Shown here: positions 24,726 to 33,964 of the stretch, piece after piece
Layout: each line of letters opens with the position of its first letter
Numbering within the stretch: the stretch's first letter is position 1
NCBI GenBank assembly: GCA_017502125.1
Contig: JAFVVN010000013.1
Span: 1 to 50,326 of the forward strand
Reading direction: 5' to 3'
DNA: 50,326 nt
Source of the DNA: Bacteroidales bacterium
GTDB taxonomy: Bacteria; Bacteroidota; Bacteroidia; Bacteroidales; UBA932
Program-made: the position numbers and the translations under genes
The notes under the pieces: model-generated
Databases searched by the model: none
What the model was told of the DNA's origin: nothing
The model's input: only the letters and a program-made list of their open reading frames with translations

Positions 24726-26285
24726 TTATGCAGTAACCTTCTCAAGCCACTTGACCATTCCGAACATGACTGCCATTGAAATGAAGCATACCACTGCGAA
24801 TACTGTCCAGCACTGCCAGATAGGCCATGCGTTGTACATGAGCGGACCGATCCAGAGGAGGAGGTTTCCGAGGGCTGTTGCACCGAGCCAGAGACCCTGG
24901 CAGAGACCGAGCATGCTCTTAGGAGCCACCTTTGACACGAATGAAAGTCCGAGAGGCGAGATGAAGAGCTCGGCAACGGTAAGGAAGAAATATGTTGCGA
25001 TGAGAACCCACCAATGTGCCTTGTCTGCTATCTGCTCTGCGATAGGGAGAGTCTTGAATGTGTCAGCTGAAGGATATCCCTTGATGATGGAGAATACTGC
25101 GAGGAACACGAAGGCAAGACCGGCGATGAGCATACCGATACCGATCTTCTTCGGAGTCGAGATCTCCTTGCCGCGGCGTGCAAGCGCTGCGAATATGGCC
25201 ATGATCACAGGGGTGAGCACAATCACGAAGAATGGGTTGATTGCCTGCCATACCTCAGGAGCCACTGCTGAAGAATCGACGAAGTCACGTGCGAAGAATG
25301 AAAGGGACATTCCGTTCTGGTGGAATGAGAACCAGAAGAAGATCACTATTGCGAGCACTGCAAAGAGGGCATAGAGACGCTGTCTGATTTCCTTTGCCAT
25401 TGCAGCCTTTTCCTCCGGAGTATAGTCCACGCCCTTCACGGCCTCCTTCTTTGATGGAGTAGGGAACTTCTTCTGTGAGATGAAGAAGATCACAAGCGAA
25501 ATGAGCATTGCAGCCACTGAAGCGATGAATGAGTAGTGGATTCCCTCATTGAAGATCTGGAGATACTTCTGACATGATCCTGCGAGGTCTGCGATGTTGC
25601 CTCCTGCAGTTGCCATCATGGCGTTGAGGTTGTCGAGAGCCTGTGCGCCCATGCCGGCAGCGTTGTTGATGAACTCATGGCAGAGTGCAGGGAGCTGTGC
25701 GTTGTACACCATGCCGTTGGTTTCGAGCCACCAGCTGCGGAGGAGCGGAGCTACGAAAGGAGCGATGAGACCACCGACATTGATGAACACGTAGAAGATC
25801 TGGAAACCGGAGTCACGCTTGCTCTTTGCCTCTGCGAGAGCCTCAGGACCCTTCTTCGCCGCTTCTGCCTCAAGGTTGTCGTACATCTGTCCCACGATAG
25901 CCTGGAGGTTGCCCTTGAAGAGACCGTTACCGAATGCGATGAGGAAAAGTGCAAAGCATGTCAGCGGAAGAAGCCAGCTGATGTTTCCTGCTGTGGCGAG
26001 GATAGGAATCGAGAGAAGCACATATCCTGATGCCATGATGATCAGACCGGTCTTGATCGTGCCCTTGTAGTTCTGGGTGCGGTCTGCGATGAGTCCTCCG
26101 ACGAGGCTGAGAAGATAGATACCTGCGTAGAAGAATGAGTAGATCGTTCCTGCTGGGCCTTCGCCAAGACCGAACTTGGAGCAAAGGAAAAGCACGAGTA
26201 CTGCATTCATGATGTAGTAGCCGAAACGCTCTCCCATGTTGCTGAGAGCGGCCGCCAGAAGGCCTTTTGGATGTCCTTTAAACAT
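24726..26285 (-). CDS. POT-family proton-coupled oligopeptide transporter
   Basis: Inner-membrane MFS transporter of 519 residues that imports di- and tripeptides with protons. The family start is GLLAAALSNMGERFGYYIMN, with the E-R-F-x-Y-Y proton-coupling motif partly kept, followed by GGLIADR and a long run of hydrophobic helices. The last part has the POT signature region FISPLGLSFVSKVAPKSMLG. A large loop (about residues 195-255) separates two helices. Bacteroidota members of this family are often annotated PTR2 or DtpT. It is transcribed alone, with its own promoter (26329-26336) and terminator (24671-24705). Confidence 0.93.
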   Translation of the reverse strand: MFKGHPKGLLAAALSNMGERFGYYIMNAVLVLFLCSKFGLGEGPAGTIYSFFYAGIYLLSLVGGLIADRTQNYKGTIKTGLIIMASGYVLLSIPILATAGNISWLLPLTCFALFLIAFGNGLFKGNLQAIVGQMYDNLEAEAAKKGPEALAEAKSKRDSGFQIFYVFINVGGLIAPFVAPLLRSWWLETNGMVYNAQLPALCHEFINNAAGMGAQALDNLNAMMATAGGNIADLAGSCQKYLQIFNEGIHYSFIASVAAMLISLVIFFISQKKFPTPSKKEAVKGVDYTPEEKAAMAKEIRQRLYALFAVLAIVIFFWFSFHQNGMSLSFFARDFVDSSAVAPEVWQAINPFFVIVLTPVIMAIFAALARRGKEISTPKKIGIGMLIAGLAFVFLAVFSIIKGYPSADTFKTLPIAEQIADKAHWWVLIATYFFLTVAELFISPLGLSFVSKVAPKSMLGLCQGLWLGATALGNLLLWIGPLMYNAWPIWQCWTVFAVVCFISMAVMFGMVKWLEKVTA

Positions 26286-26328
26286 AATTGAATCAGTTAT
26301 TTAGTTGTTAATAGTTTTTCACAAACTG

Positions 26329-26336
26329 CAAATATA
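26329..26336 (-). promoter_or_regulatory. -7 box of the POT transporter gene
   Basis: The minus strand reads TATATTTG, with a predicted leader of about 37 nt to the ATG at 26285. A -33 TTTG at standard spacing was not seen. Confidence 0.5.
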
Positions 26337-26441
26337 ATAATAAAAATCCGAATCTCAGATGCCTGTGTGGTCACATCGTCGACATCTTCTTTCTGAAATG
26401 TTAAATTGTAAGTTTTTTCGCCTTGTTTTTTATAAAATCTA

Positions 26442-26472
26442 TTTGTAAAAACCGCGAATGTTCGTATCTTTA
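26442..26472 (+). promoter_or_regulatory. promoter of the glpABCT operon
   Basis: TTTG (26442-26445) is followed after exactly 19 bp by TATCTTTA (26465-26472), one base from the TAnnTTTG consensus. The ATG of glpA is 28 bp downstream. The imperfect -7 box may mean the promoter needs activation. Confidence 0.6.
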
Positions 26473-26500
26473 TCGGTTGTTTTAAAGAAATTTTAAAAAC

Positions 26501-28111
26501 ATGAAAGAATATGATGTAATAATTGTGGGAGGTGGTATCACGGGCGCCGGTACGGCAAGAGACTGTGCCATGCGTGGTCTCAAGACTCTTCTCATTGAGA
26601 GACATGACCTTACGGCAGGAGCTACCGGTCGAAATCATGGTCTCCTGCATAGTGGAGCCCGCTATGCGGTGACAGATCAGGAGTCTGCCGAGGAGTGTAT
26701 CAGGGAAAACATGACCTTGAGAAAGATAGCACGTCACTGCGTAGAGGAGACCGACGGTCTTTTCATAACCTTGCCGGAGGATGACCTTGCATTTCAGGAG
26801 ACTTTCATAGCTTCGTGCCTCAAGGCTGGAATCCGTGCGGAAGCCATAGATCCTGCAGAAGCCATAAGACTTGAACCTTCGGTCAACAAGTCCCTCATAG
26901 GTGCGGTAAGAGTCCCTGATGGAGCTGTCGATCCTTTCCGTCTGACAGTTGCAAATGTCTTTGATGCCCAGCTTCATGGTGCTGACCTTCTCACTTATCA
27001 CGAGGTCACTTCCATTGTCAAGGAAAACGGCAGGGTGGTCGGCGTCGAAGTCATGGATGCTCATACAAAGACCAGAAAGACTTTCAGAAGCCGTATCGTG
27101 ATCAATGCAGGAGGAATCTGGGGACATCATATTGCCGAACTTGCCGGAGCTACCGTGAATATGTTCCCTGCCAAGGGAGCGCTGCTCATCTTCGGTCATC
27201 GTGTGAACAACATGGTGATCAACCGCTGCCGCAAGCCGGCTGATGCAGATATTCTGGTTCCGGGTGACACCATATGCCTTATCGGAACCACTTCGAGCCG
27301 CTTGCCTTATGACCAGATTGATGACATGAAGGTCACTCCGGAAGAAGTTGACCTCCTCCTCCGTGAGGGTGCAAAGCTGGCTCCGGAGCTTGCAGATACA
27401 CGTATCCTCAGGGCATATGCCGGAGTACGTCCGCTGGTTGCAGCCGACAACGATCCTTCAGGCAGAAGCATCAGCCGCGGAATCGTATGTCTCGACCATG
27501 AGACAAGAGACGGCATTCCTGGCTTCATCACCATCACGGGCGGCAAGCTCATGACCTATCGTCTCATGGCGGAGTGGGCGACAGACCTTGCCTGCAAGAA
27601 GCTCGGAGTGGACAAGAAATGCCAGACTGCCGAAATATGTCTCCCTGGATCCGAGGAGGATGCAAGAACGGACAGGAAGACGGCAAAGACTTATGGTCTT
27701 GGAGCAAAGGCTGCGGAGGGCCGTCACGGAACGCGCAGTGCAGATATCCTCGTAGCAGACAAGAAGGACGAGTCGCTTGTCTGTGAGTGTGAGGGCGTTT
27801 CAGTCGCAGAGGTCAATTATGCCATCGAGACCCTTCAGTCAAAGAATATACTCAACCTTCGTCGACGCACCAGACTTGGCATGGGAACATGCCAGGGTGA
27901 ACTCTGTGCATGTCGTGCAGCAGGACTTCTCGCAAAGGCCAACGGATGTGCACGCAGGAGCGTCGAAGATCTTGCGGCATTCATGAACGAGAGGTGGAAG
28001 GGAATGTTCCCTGTCGCCTGGGGTGAAACCCTTGCCGAGGCTCAGTTCACATCATGGATATATGAAGGGGTATGCGGCCTGGACTCATTTGTTAAGAAGG
28101 AGGAGGAATAG
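26501..28111 (+). CDS. glpA: anaerobic glycerol-3-phosphate dehydrogenase subunit A
   Basis: Flavoprotein subunit that oxidises glycerol-3-phosphate to dihydroxyacetone phosphate and passes electrons through GlpC to menaquinone. The FAD-binding motif is at the N-terminus (VIIVGGGITGAGTARDCAMRG), and GRNHGLLHSGARYAV is typical of the GlpA/GlpD family. The C-terminal 100 residues carry the [2Fe-2S]-binding BFD-like domain with the CEC and GTCQGELCACR cysteines. This feature separates GlpA from aerobic GlpD. The 536-residue length fits. It begins the glpA-glpB-glpC-glpT run; glpB starts 3 bp after its stop. Confidence 0.95.
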   Translation: MKEYDVIIVGGGITGAGTARDCAMRGLKTLLIERHDLTAGATGRNHGLLHSGARYAVTDQESAEECIRENMTLRKIARHCVEETDGLFITLPEDDLAFQETFIASCLKAGIRAEAIDPAEAIRLEPSVNKSLIGAVRVPDGAVDPFRLTVANVFDAQLHGADLLTYHEVTSIVKENGRVVGVEVMDAHTKTRKTFRSRIVINAGGIWGHHIAELAGATVNMFPAKGALLIFGHRVNNMVINRCRKPADADILVPGDTICLIGTTSSRLPYDQIDDMKVTPEEVDLLLREGAKLAPELADTRILRAYAGVRPLVAADNDPSGRSISRGIVCLDHETRDGIPGFITITGGKLMTYRLMAEWATDLACKKLGVDKKCQTAEICLPGSEEDARTDRKTAKTYGLGAKAAEGRHGTRSADILVADKKDESLVCECEGVSVAEVNYAIETLQSKNILNLRRRTRLGMGTCQGELCACRAAGLLAKANGCARRSVEDLAAFMNERWKGMFPVAWGETLAEAQFTSWIYEGVCGLDSFVKKEEE

Positions 28112-28114
28112 GAT

Positions 28115-29341
28115 ATGAAATTCGATACTATAATAATAGGTGGCGGTCTTGCCGGACTCACGGCGGGAATCGACCTTTCACGTAAAGGACAGAGATGTCT
28201 GATCGTATCTTCCGGTCAGAGTGCCCTGCATTTCTTCTCGGGTTCTCTGGAACTTTGCAGTCTTGATGAGGATCCGTTCAAGGCCATCTCATCTCTTGGG
28301 GAAGATCATCCGTATACTAAAATCGGATATGACAATATTATAAGGTATAGCGAAGCGGTTCAGCCTTGGTTCAAGGAGGTCGGTATCGACTTTGTGGGAG
28401 AGCACGGGAAGAATCACTGGAGAATCACTCCGCTGGGCGGCTTCAAGAGGGCCTGGCTGACTCTGGATGAGTATGCCAACATCCCTTCTGACGGTACAAT
28501 GCCATGGAAGAAGGTCGCTCTTCTGAATATCGACGGTTTTCTGGATTTCCACACAAGCTACATTGCGGCGGGACTCGCCGAAAGGGGAGTGGAGACCATG
28601 GTCAAGGGAATATCGATGCCTGAACTTGACAGGCTTCGCGAGAATCCGACTGAAATGCGTTCGACCAACATCGCGAAGACATTTGCCGGTGACCTCATCG
28701 GAGCCCTTGCGGCAAGAATCAATGAATATGCGAAGGATGTGGATGCTGTCCTCATGCCTGCAGTCGTGGGACTGACCGGATCCACCGATGTGCACAGGCT
28801 GAAGGAGATGGTGGTGCGTCCGTTGCATTTCCTTCCGACCCTCCCTCCGTCTGTCCCAGGTATCAGGATCCAGATGATGCTCAAGAACCGTTTCCAGAAG
28901 CTTGGCGGCACATATATGCTTGGAGATTCAGTCGTTTCAGGTGAATTCGAGAACGGAAGACTGAAGTCAATATGCACCAATAATCATGGTGCTGTGAAGT
29001 TCGAGGCGGATAATTTCATCCTTGCAACCGGAAACTTCTTCAGCAAGGGTCTCACCTCGACAGTCGACGGTGTCCGCGAACCTATCTTCGGACTCGATGT
29101 CGATTCACTTGAGGTAAGGGCTGAATGGTATAGGAGAAATATGTTCGAGGCTCAGCCTTATATGAACTTCGGCGTTTCCACAGACGGATGTCTTCGTGCC
29201 ATGAAGGACCGGAAGCCTGTAGAGAATCTCTATGCAGCCGGTTCTGTCCTGTCAGGATGCAATTCTTTGAAGGAAGGCAGCGGTGCAGGTGTGGCAATCA
29301 TTTCAGCACTTCATGTTTCAGAATCTATATTGAAGAAATGA
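28115..29341 (+). CDS. glpB: anaerobic glycerol-3-phosphate dehydrogenase subunit B
   Basis: Second subunit of the anaerobic enzyme, peripheral at the inner membrane and carrying a flavin (FMN in E. coli). The dinucleotide-binding N-terminus IIIGGGLAGLTAGIDLSRKG is clear, as is the C-terminal LYAAGSVLSGCNSLKEGSGAG. The 408-residue length is normal. It lies between glpA and glpC with gaps of 3 bp and 1 bp, so all three subunits should be made in equal amounts. Confidence 0.94.
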   Translation: MKFDTIIIGGGLAGLTAGIDLSRKGQRCLIVSSGQSALHFFSGSLELCSLDEDPFKAISSLGEDHPYTKIGYDNIIRYSEAVQPWFKEVGIDFVGEHGKNHWRITPLGGFKRAWLTLDEYANIPSDGTMPWKKVALLNIDGFLDFHTSYIAAGLAERGVETMVKGISMPELDRLRENPTEMRSTNIAKTFAGDLIGALAARINEYAKDVDAVLMPAVVGLTGSTDVHRLKEMVVRPLHFLPTLPPSVPGIRIQMMLKNRFQKLGGTYMLGDSVVSGEFENGRLKSICTNNHGAVKFEADNFILATGNFFSKGLTSTVDGVREPIFGLDVDSLEVRAEWYRRNMFEAQPYMNFGVSTDGCLRAMKDRKPVENLYAAGSVLSGCNSLKEGSGAGVAIISALHVSESILKK

Positions 29342-29342
29342 T

Positions 29343-30581
29343 ATGGAGAAGAATAAGATAGATACAAGTTTCGAGCAGTGCATGAAATGTACTGTCTGCA
29401 CGGTATATTGTCCTGTGGTGGCTGTGAATCCGAACTATCCCGGTCCTAAGCAGGCGGGTCCGGATGGAGAAAGATATCGTCTGAAGAACCCTCTGTTCTA
29501 TGACGAGGCTCTTGACCTCTGTCTCAACTGCAAGAGATGCGAGGTGGCATGCCCTTCAAATGTGAAGATCGGCGACATCATCCAGTCTGCACGTCTGAAA
29601 TACGGAAACAACAAGCCTAAGCTCCGCGACTATATACTTGCCAATACCGACATCATGGGATCGTTGGCCACTACCATGGCTCCTGTCGTGAACTTCACCC
29701 TCGGTCTCAAGCCTGTCAAGGCTGTCATGGATGGAGTCCTCGCGGTGGATCACCACAGGACTTTCCCTAAATATGCAGGTCAGAAGTTCGAGACCTGGTT
29801 CAAGAGGCATGCTCTCAAGAAGCAGGAGGCATACGAGCGTAAGGTCAGCTACTTCCATGGATGTTACGCTAACTATAACCATCCCAAGCTTGCCAAGGAT
29901 TTTGTCAAGATCATGAATGCCATCGGATATGGAGTCAATCTCCTCGAAAAGGAGAAATGCTGCGGCGTAGCCCTCATCTCGAACGGTTTCAAGGACCAGG
30001 CGACCAGGCAGGCAGAACTCAATCTCGGCAGCATCCGCAAGGCAGTGGCCCGTGGTGAGAAGGTCCTCACCACAAGTTCGACATGTACATTCACCATGCG
30101 TGATGAATATGAGCATATCCTCGGCCTTCATAATGAGGATGTACGTGACAGCATCAATCTTGCGACCAAGTTCATCTATGAACTCGTGGATGCCGGTCAG
30201 GTCAAGCTCGTGTTCAAGGACGATTACACCAGACGCATAGCATACCATACTCCATGTCATATGGAGAAACTCGGATGGGCGATCTATTCCACTTCGATGC
30301 TGAAGATGATTCCAGGAGTGGATTTCGTCATGCTTGATTCCCAGTGCTGCGGAATAGCAGGAACCTATGGTTTCAAGAAAGAACACTATAACGACTCTCA
30401 GAAGATCGGTCAGAACCTTTTCCGTCAGATCCATGACTATGCCGTGGATATGGTGGCGACAGACTGCGAGACCTGCAAATGGCAGATCGAGATGAGCGCC
30501 GGAGTGACAGTGGAAAACCCTATTTCAATAATAGCTGACGCACTCGATGTGGAAGCTACAATCAAAGCTAACCGAAAATAA
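29343..30581 (+). CDS. glpC: anaerobic glycerol-3-phosphate dehydrogenase subunit C
   Basis: Membrane-associated iron-sulfur subunit that links GlpAB to the quinone pool. Two [4Fe-4S] motifs are near the N-terminus (CMKCTVCTVYCP and CLNCKRCEVACP). Two cysteine-rich CCG domains follow, with the pairs CCGVALISNGF and CCGIAGTYGFKKEHY. The 412-residue length matches GlpC. The glpT ATG follows the stop by 2 bp. Confidence 0.95.
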   Translation: MEKNKIDTSFEQCMKCTVCTVYCPVVAVNPNYPGPKQAGPDGERYRLKNPLFYDEALDLCLNCKRCEVACPSNVKIGDIIQSARLKYGNNKPKLRDYILANTDIMGSLATTMAPVVNFTLGLKPVKAVMDGVLAVDHHRTFPKYAGQKFETWFKRHALKKQEAYERKVSYFHGCYANYNHPKLAKDFVKIMNAIGYGVNLLEKEKCCGVALISNGFKDQATRQAELNLGSIRKAVARGEKVLTTSSTCTFTMRDEYEHILGLHNEDVRDSINLATKFIYELVDAGQVKLVFKDDYTRRIAYHTPCHMEKLGWAIYSTSMLKMIPGVDFVMLDSQCCGIAGTYGFKKEHYNDSQKIGQNLFRQIHDYAVDMVATDCETCKWQIEMSAGVTVENPISIIADALDVEATIKANRK

Positions 30582-30583
30582 TA

Positions 30584-31966
30584 ATGAGTAAGTTTTTTGA
30601 CCCGCCTCAGGCGAAACCCCTTATTGCAAAGGAAAAGATAGACCGTGTCTTCAAGTCCATGAGATTCAAAGTCTTCATGGGATCTTTCCTCGGATATGCC
30701 GCATATTATCTCGTGCGCAAGAATCTCTCGTTGGCATCTGCCGACATGATTGCCGAGGGTCTGATAGACAAGCAGGGAGTCGGAATTGCAGCTTCTGCAG
30801 TATCCATAGCCTATGCATTCAGCAAGTTCATCATGGGAACACTCTCTGACCGTTCGGATGCCAGAAAGTTCCTCACAGTCGGCCTTGTGATCGCTTCACT
30901 TGTGATGATGGCAGTGGGCTTCCTCCCGTTCTCGGCGACCAACATGGCCATCAACGTGACCATGCTCTTTGTCATGATGCTTTTCGTGGGTATCCTCTCC
31001 GGAATGGGCTGGCCTCCATGCGGACGAATCATGGCATATTGGTTCTCGAATAATGAGCGAAGCTTCAAGATGTCCCTCTGGAACACCTCACACACAGTCG
31101 GTGCCGGAACCCTCGGCATCATCGCCATTCTGGGTGTGAGCCTGTTCGCCGATATGGGCATTTCGCAGACCTGGAGGGCCAACTTCATAGTTCCTTCTGC
31201 CTTTGCCCTTGCCATCGCCATCTTCTGCTGGTGGGCTTTGCGTGACACTCCTGAATCCTGCGGACTCCCGTCGGTTGCAGACTGGAGAAACGACCATTCA
31301 GGTGTCAAGACAAAGGAAAAGGTCGGTGAGAAGGTGCCTTTCAAGACACAGCTCTTCGACTATGTGCTCAAGAACAAGTGGATATGGATGATTGCCCTGG
31401 CCAACGCCTTTGTATATATGGTACGCTATGGCGTCGGTGACTGGTGTCCGACCTATCTTCAGGAAACTGGCATCATGACCTCGGCAGAGTGCAAGCTGGC
31501 TTTCTCCATCCATAATTATGTGGGAGCTGTGGGAACCATCGTCTGCGGATGGGTATCTGCGAAGTTCTTCAAGGGCAAGTGCGCTCCTCCTAACATCATC
31601 TTCATGAGTCTCGTCCTCATCGGCTGCATCATGTACTGGCAGGTTCCAGCCCTTGCTGCTGCCACAGGAATCGATGCAAAGGTGTGGGTATATGTAGCCC
31701 TCATCCTCATCGGATTCTGCATCTATGGACCGGTGGCCCTTGTCAGCATCCAGGCACTCAATCTTGTTCCTAAGAACGCTGCGGGAACAGCTGCAGGCTT
31801 CGTGGGTCTCTCCGGCTATCTCATCGGTGACTCTCTCCTTTCAAAGATCATCGTGGGTGGAATCGCTGACCAGAGCTGGAATGCCGCCAATTTCACGATG
31901 GTGATAGGTGCTGTCCTCGGAATCATCCTCTGCGCCCTGACCCTCAAGTCAGAGAAGCAGTCATAA
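30584..31966 (+). CDS. glpT: glycerol-3-phosphate transporter GlpT (MFS organophosphate:Pi antiporter)
   Basis: Inner-membrane transporter of 460 residues with about 12 hydrophobic segments. Members of the OPA family (GlpT, UhpT, PgtP) exchange organic phosphates for phosphate. Family features include FKVFMGSFLGYAAYYLVRKN at the first helix, with the phosphate-binding Arg, ALSKFIMGTLSDR-like YAFSKFIMGTLSDRSD, and the late ALNLVPKNAAGTAAGFVGL. The exact substrate is set by context: it is joined to glpABC, so glycerol-3-phosphate is the likely cargo. No glpK or glpF is nearby, so uptake as the phosphate ester appears to be the route. Confidence 0.92.
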   Translation: MSKFFDPPQAKPLIAKEKIDRVFKSMRFKVFMGSFLGYAAYYLVRKNLSLASADMIAEGLIDKQGVGIAASAVSIAYAFSKFIMGTLSDRSDARKFLTVGLVIASLVMMAVGFLPFSATNMAINVTMLFVMMLFVGILSGMGWPPCGRIMAYWFSNNERSFKMSLWNTSHTVGAGTLGIIAILGVSLFADMGISQTWRANFIVPSAFALAIAIFCWWALRDTPESCGLPSVADWRNDHSGVKTKEKVGEKVPFKTQLFDYVLKNKWIWMIALANAFVYMVRYGVGDWCPTYLQETGIMTSAECKLAFSIHNYVGAVGTIVCGWVSAKFFKGKCAPPNIIFMSLVLIGCIMYWQVPALAAATGIDAKVWVYVALILIGFCIYGPVALVSIQALNLVPKNAAGTAAGFVGLSGYLIGDSLLSKIIVGGIADQSWNAANFTMVIGAVLGIILCALTLKSEKQS

Positions 31967-31987
31967 TAATCCCTGAACTGACATGCT

Positions 31988-33928
31988 ATGAAAAAGATCG
32001 GATTCATACTTAATATCGTTGCATTGACCATTCTCGGCTCCATGTTCCTTTCATGCGAGAAGGAACCGGATGACGGAGGTGTCACTCGGGAAAAACTCGA
32101 ACTCCTGATCAGTCTTCCTGAATCTGTCTCAGGAGCTGCAGGTGATATCGTGTCGATAAAGTTCTATTCGGGTAAGGGCCCGCATAAAGGTGATTTTGTC
32201 GTTCTAAAGAAGTCCAAGGACGAGATTTTGACTGAGGTCATAAGCAGATCTGATGATGCCTTCAGCTTCAAGATCCCGTCTCAGCTTGTGAGTGGCAAAT
32301 ATGTCTTCAGCATCAGACGCGGAACCCAGACCAAGGCAATCGGAGAAATTACCTTTGATATAGAGAAACGCGTAGAAATCACTGAGAAGGAGGGATATAA
32401 CGTTTATGGACTGATTTCATGTGATGGAGTGGGCGTTCCCGGTGTGGTAGTCTCAGACGGAGTTGAGGTGTGCGTGACCGATGAGAACGGTCTGTACTAT
32501 CTGAAGTCAGATGAATATAATAGGTTGGTATTCATGTCGATACCAGCTGGTTATGAGGCTGAGTCAGAGGGTATCCTTCCAAATTTCCACAAGTCTCTCG
32601 ACGGTGATCCTAAAACCACCGAGAGAGCGGACTGGACATTGACGAAGGTCAATAATGCTGACCATGTCATGTATGTTCTTGGTGACATGCATCTGGCCAA
32701 GAGGACAAATGACATATCTCAGTTCGCCAATTTCACCGCAGATTTCAATGCACAGATCGCTGCGAACAAGTCTAAAAGACAGTATGCCCTGACCCTTGGT
32801 GATATGACATGGGACCTTTACTGGTACTCTAATGCATATGACCTCTACTCTTATCTTGAAACGATGAATTCGAGGGTCAGCGGTGTTCAGATCTTCCATA
32901 CCATCGGTAATCATGACCATGACATGATGGCGGAGGGAGACTTCAATACGGTCACTGCATTCAAGAAGAGGGTTGCTCCGACATATTATTCATTCAATAT
33001 AGGTAATGTCCATTATATTGTTCTGGACAATATCCTTTGTACCAATGTTGCCAAGGATGACGGAAGCGGAAGAAACTATAACTCAAGCCTGACTTCAGAA
33101 CAGATCACCTGGCTTACCAAGGACCTTTCATATGTAGACAAGTCCAAGACTCTCGTCATCACCATGCATGCCCAGATGTATGGCGAGACTGGAAAGCAGG
33201 CGATGTCTTATTGTTCTGAACTTGAAAATCTCTGCAAGGGCTACGAGACTCATGTGCTGAGTGCCCACACTCATGTGATATGGAACAATGACCTGACATC
33301 ATCCAAGGGAATAATGCACCATAACAGTGGTGCCATCTGCGGAACATGGTGGTGGACAGGATACTATACATCCGGACTCAATCTCTGCAAGGACGGTTCC
33401 CCAGCCGGATATTATGTCTACGAAATGACCGGCAATGATGTTAAATGGAGATTCAAGCCAACCGGAAAGGATTTCTCTCATGCCTTCCGTACATATGACA
33501 GGAATTCCATAGCACTTTCAGCGAAGAATTTCGCTCCATCAGCCAACAGCACTCATGCTGCGGCATTTGAGAAATCTGCCTCGCACTGGGTAGCTGCCGA
33601 TAAGAACAATTATGTGTATTTCAATGTGTTCGACTATGATCCATCCTGGACCATAGAGGTTTCGGAAAATGGTAAGACTCTCCAATGGGAGGTCGTGAAG
33701 GCGAAAGACCCTCTGCATCTTGTGGCTTATGAGGCGCAGAGACGTGACCGCAACTCAAGTCCGACATCAAGTTTCCTGTCGACCACGATAAACTCGCATC
33801 TTTTCCGCGTGAAGGCATCCTCGGCAACTTCGACTATAGACTTCAAGTTGACTGACAGGTTCGGTAATGTCTACACGGAGAGCATGAAACGTCCTAAAGA
33901 GTTTTCACTCAATATATATAACCGCTAA
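31988..33928 (+). CDS. calcineurin-type phosphoesterase lipoprotein
   Basis: Lipoprotein of 646 residues; the SPII lipobox ends at C23 (FLSC). The order is: an Ig-like N-terminal region, a MetallophosN-type beta domain (NVYGLISCDGVGVPGVVVSD, about residues 138-215), the metallophosphoesterase core, and a MetallophosC-like beta domain. Core metal ligands are visible as D233 in LGDMHL, GDMTWD, N308-H309-D310-H311 in GNHDHD, H in TMHAQMYG and H427/H429 in SAHTH (the usual GHTH has Ala here). The family hydrolyses phosphomono- and diesters. It is fused in transcription to glpT (21-bp gap) and precedes susC. Its paralog forms the N-terminal half of the 45927 protein. Confidence 0.9.
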   Translation: MKKIGFILNIVALTILGSMFLSCEKEPDDGGVTREKLELLISLPESVSGAAGDIVSIKFYSGKGPHKGDFVVLKKSKDEILTEVISRSDDAFSFKIPSQLVSGKYVFSIRRGTQTKAIGEITFDIEKRVEITEKEGYNVYGLISCDGVGVPGVVVSDGVEVCVTDENGLYYLKSDEYNRLVFMSIPAGYEAESEGILPNFHKSLDGDPKTTERADWTLTKVNNADHVMYVLGDMHLAKRTNDISQFANFTADFNAQIAANKSKRQYALTLGDMTWDLYWYSNAYDLYSYLETMNSRVSGVQIFHTIGNHDHDMMAEGDFNTVTAFKKRVAPTYYSFNIGNVHYIVLDNILCTNVAKDDGSGRNYNSSLTSEQITWLTKDLSYVDKSKTLVITMHAQMYGETGKQAMSYCSELENLCKGYETHVLSAHTHVIWNNDLTSSKGIMHHNSGAICGTWWWTGYYTSGLNLCKDGSPAGYYVYEMTGNDVKWRFKPTGKDFSHAFRTYDRNSIALSAKNFAPSANSTHAAAFEKSASHWVAADKNNYVYFNVFDYDPSWTIEVSENGKTLQWEVVKAKDPLHLVAYEAQRRDRNSSPTSSFLSTTINSHLFRVKASSATSTIDFKLTDRFGNVYTESMKRPKEFSLNIYNR

Positions 33929-33964
33929 TATATAATACAGCAATACTAACTAAATTTACTTTTT

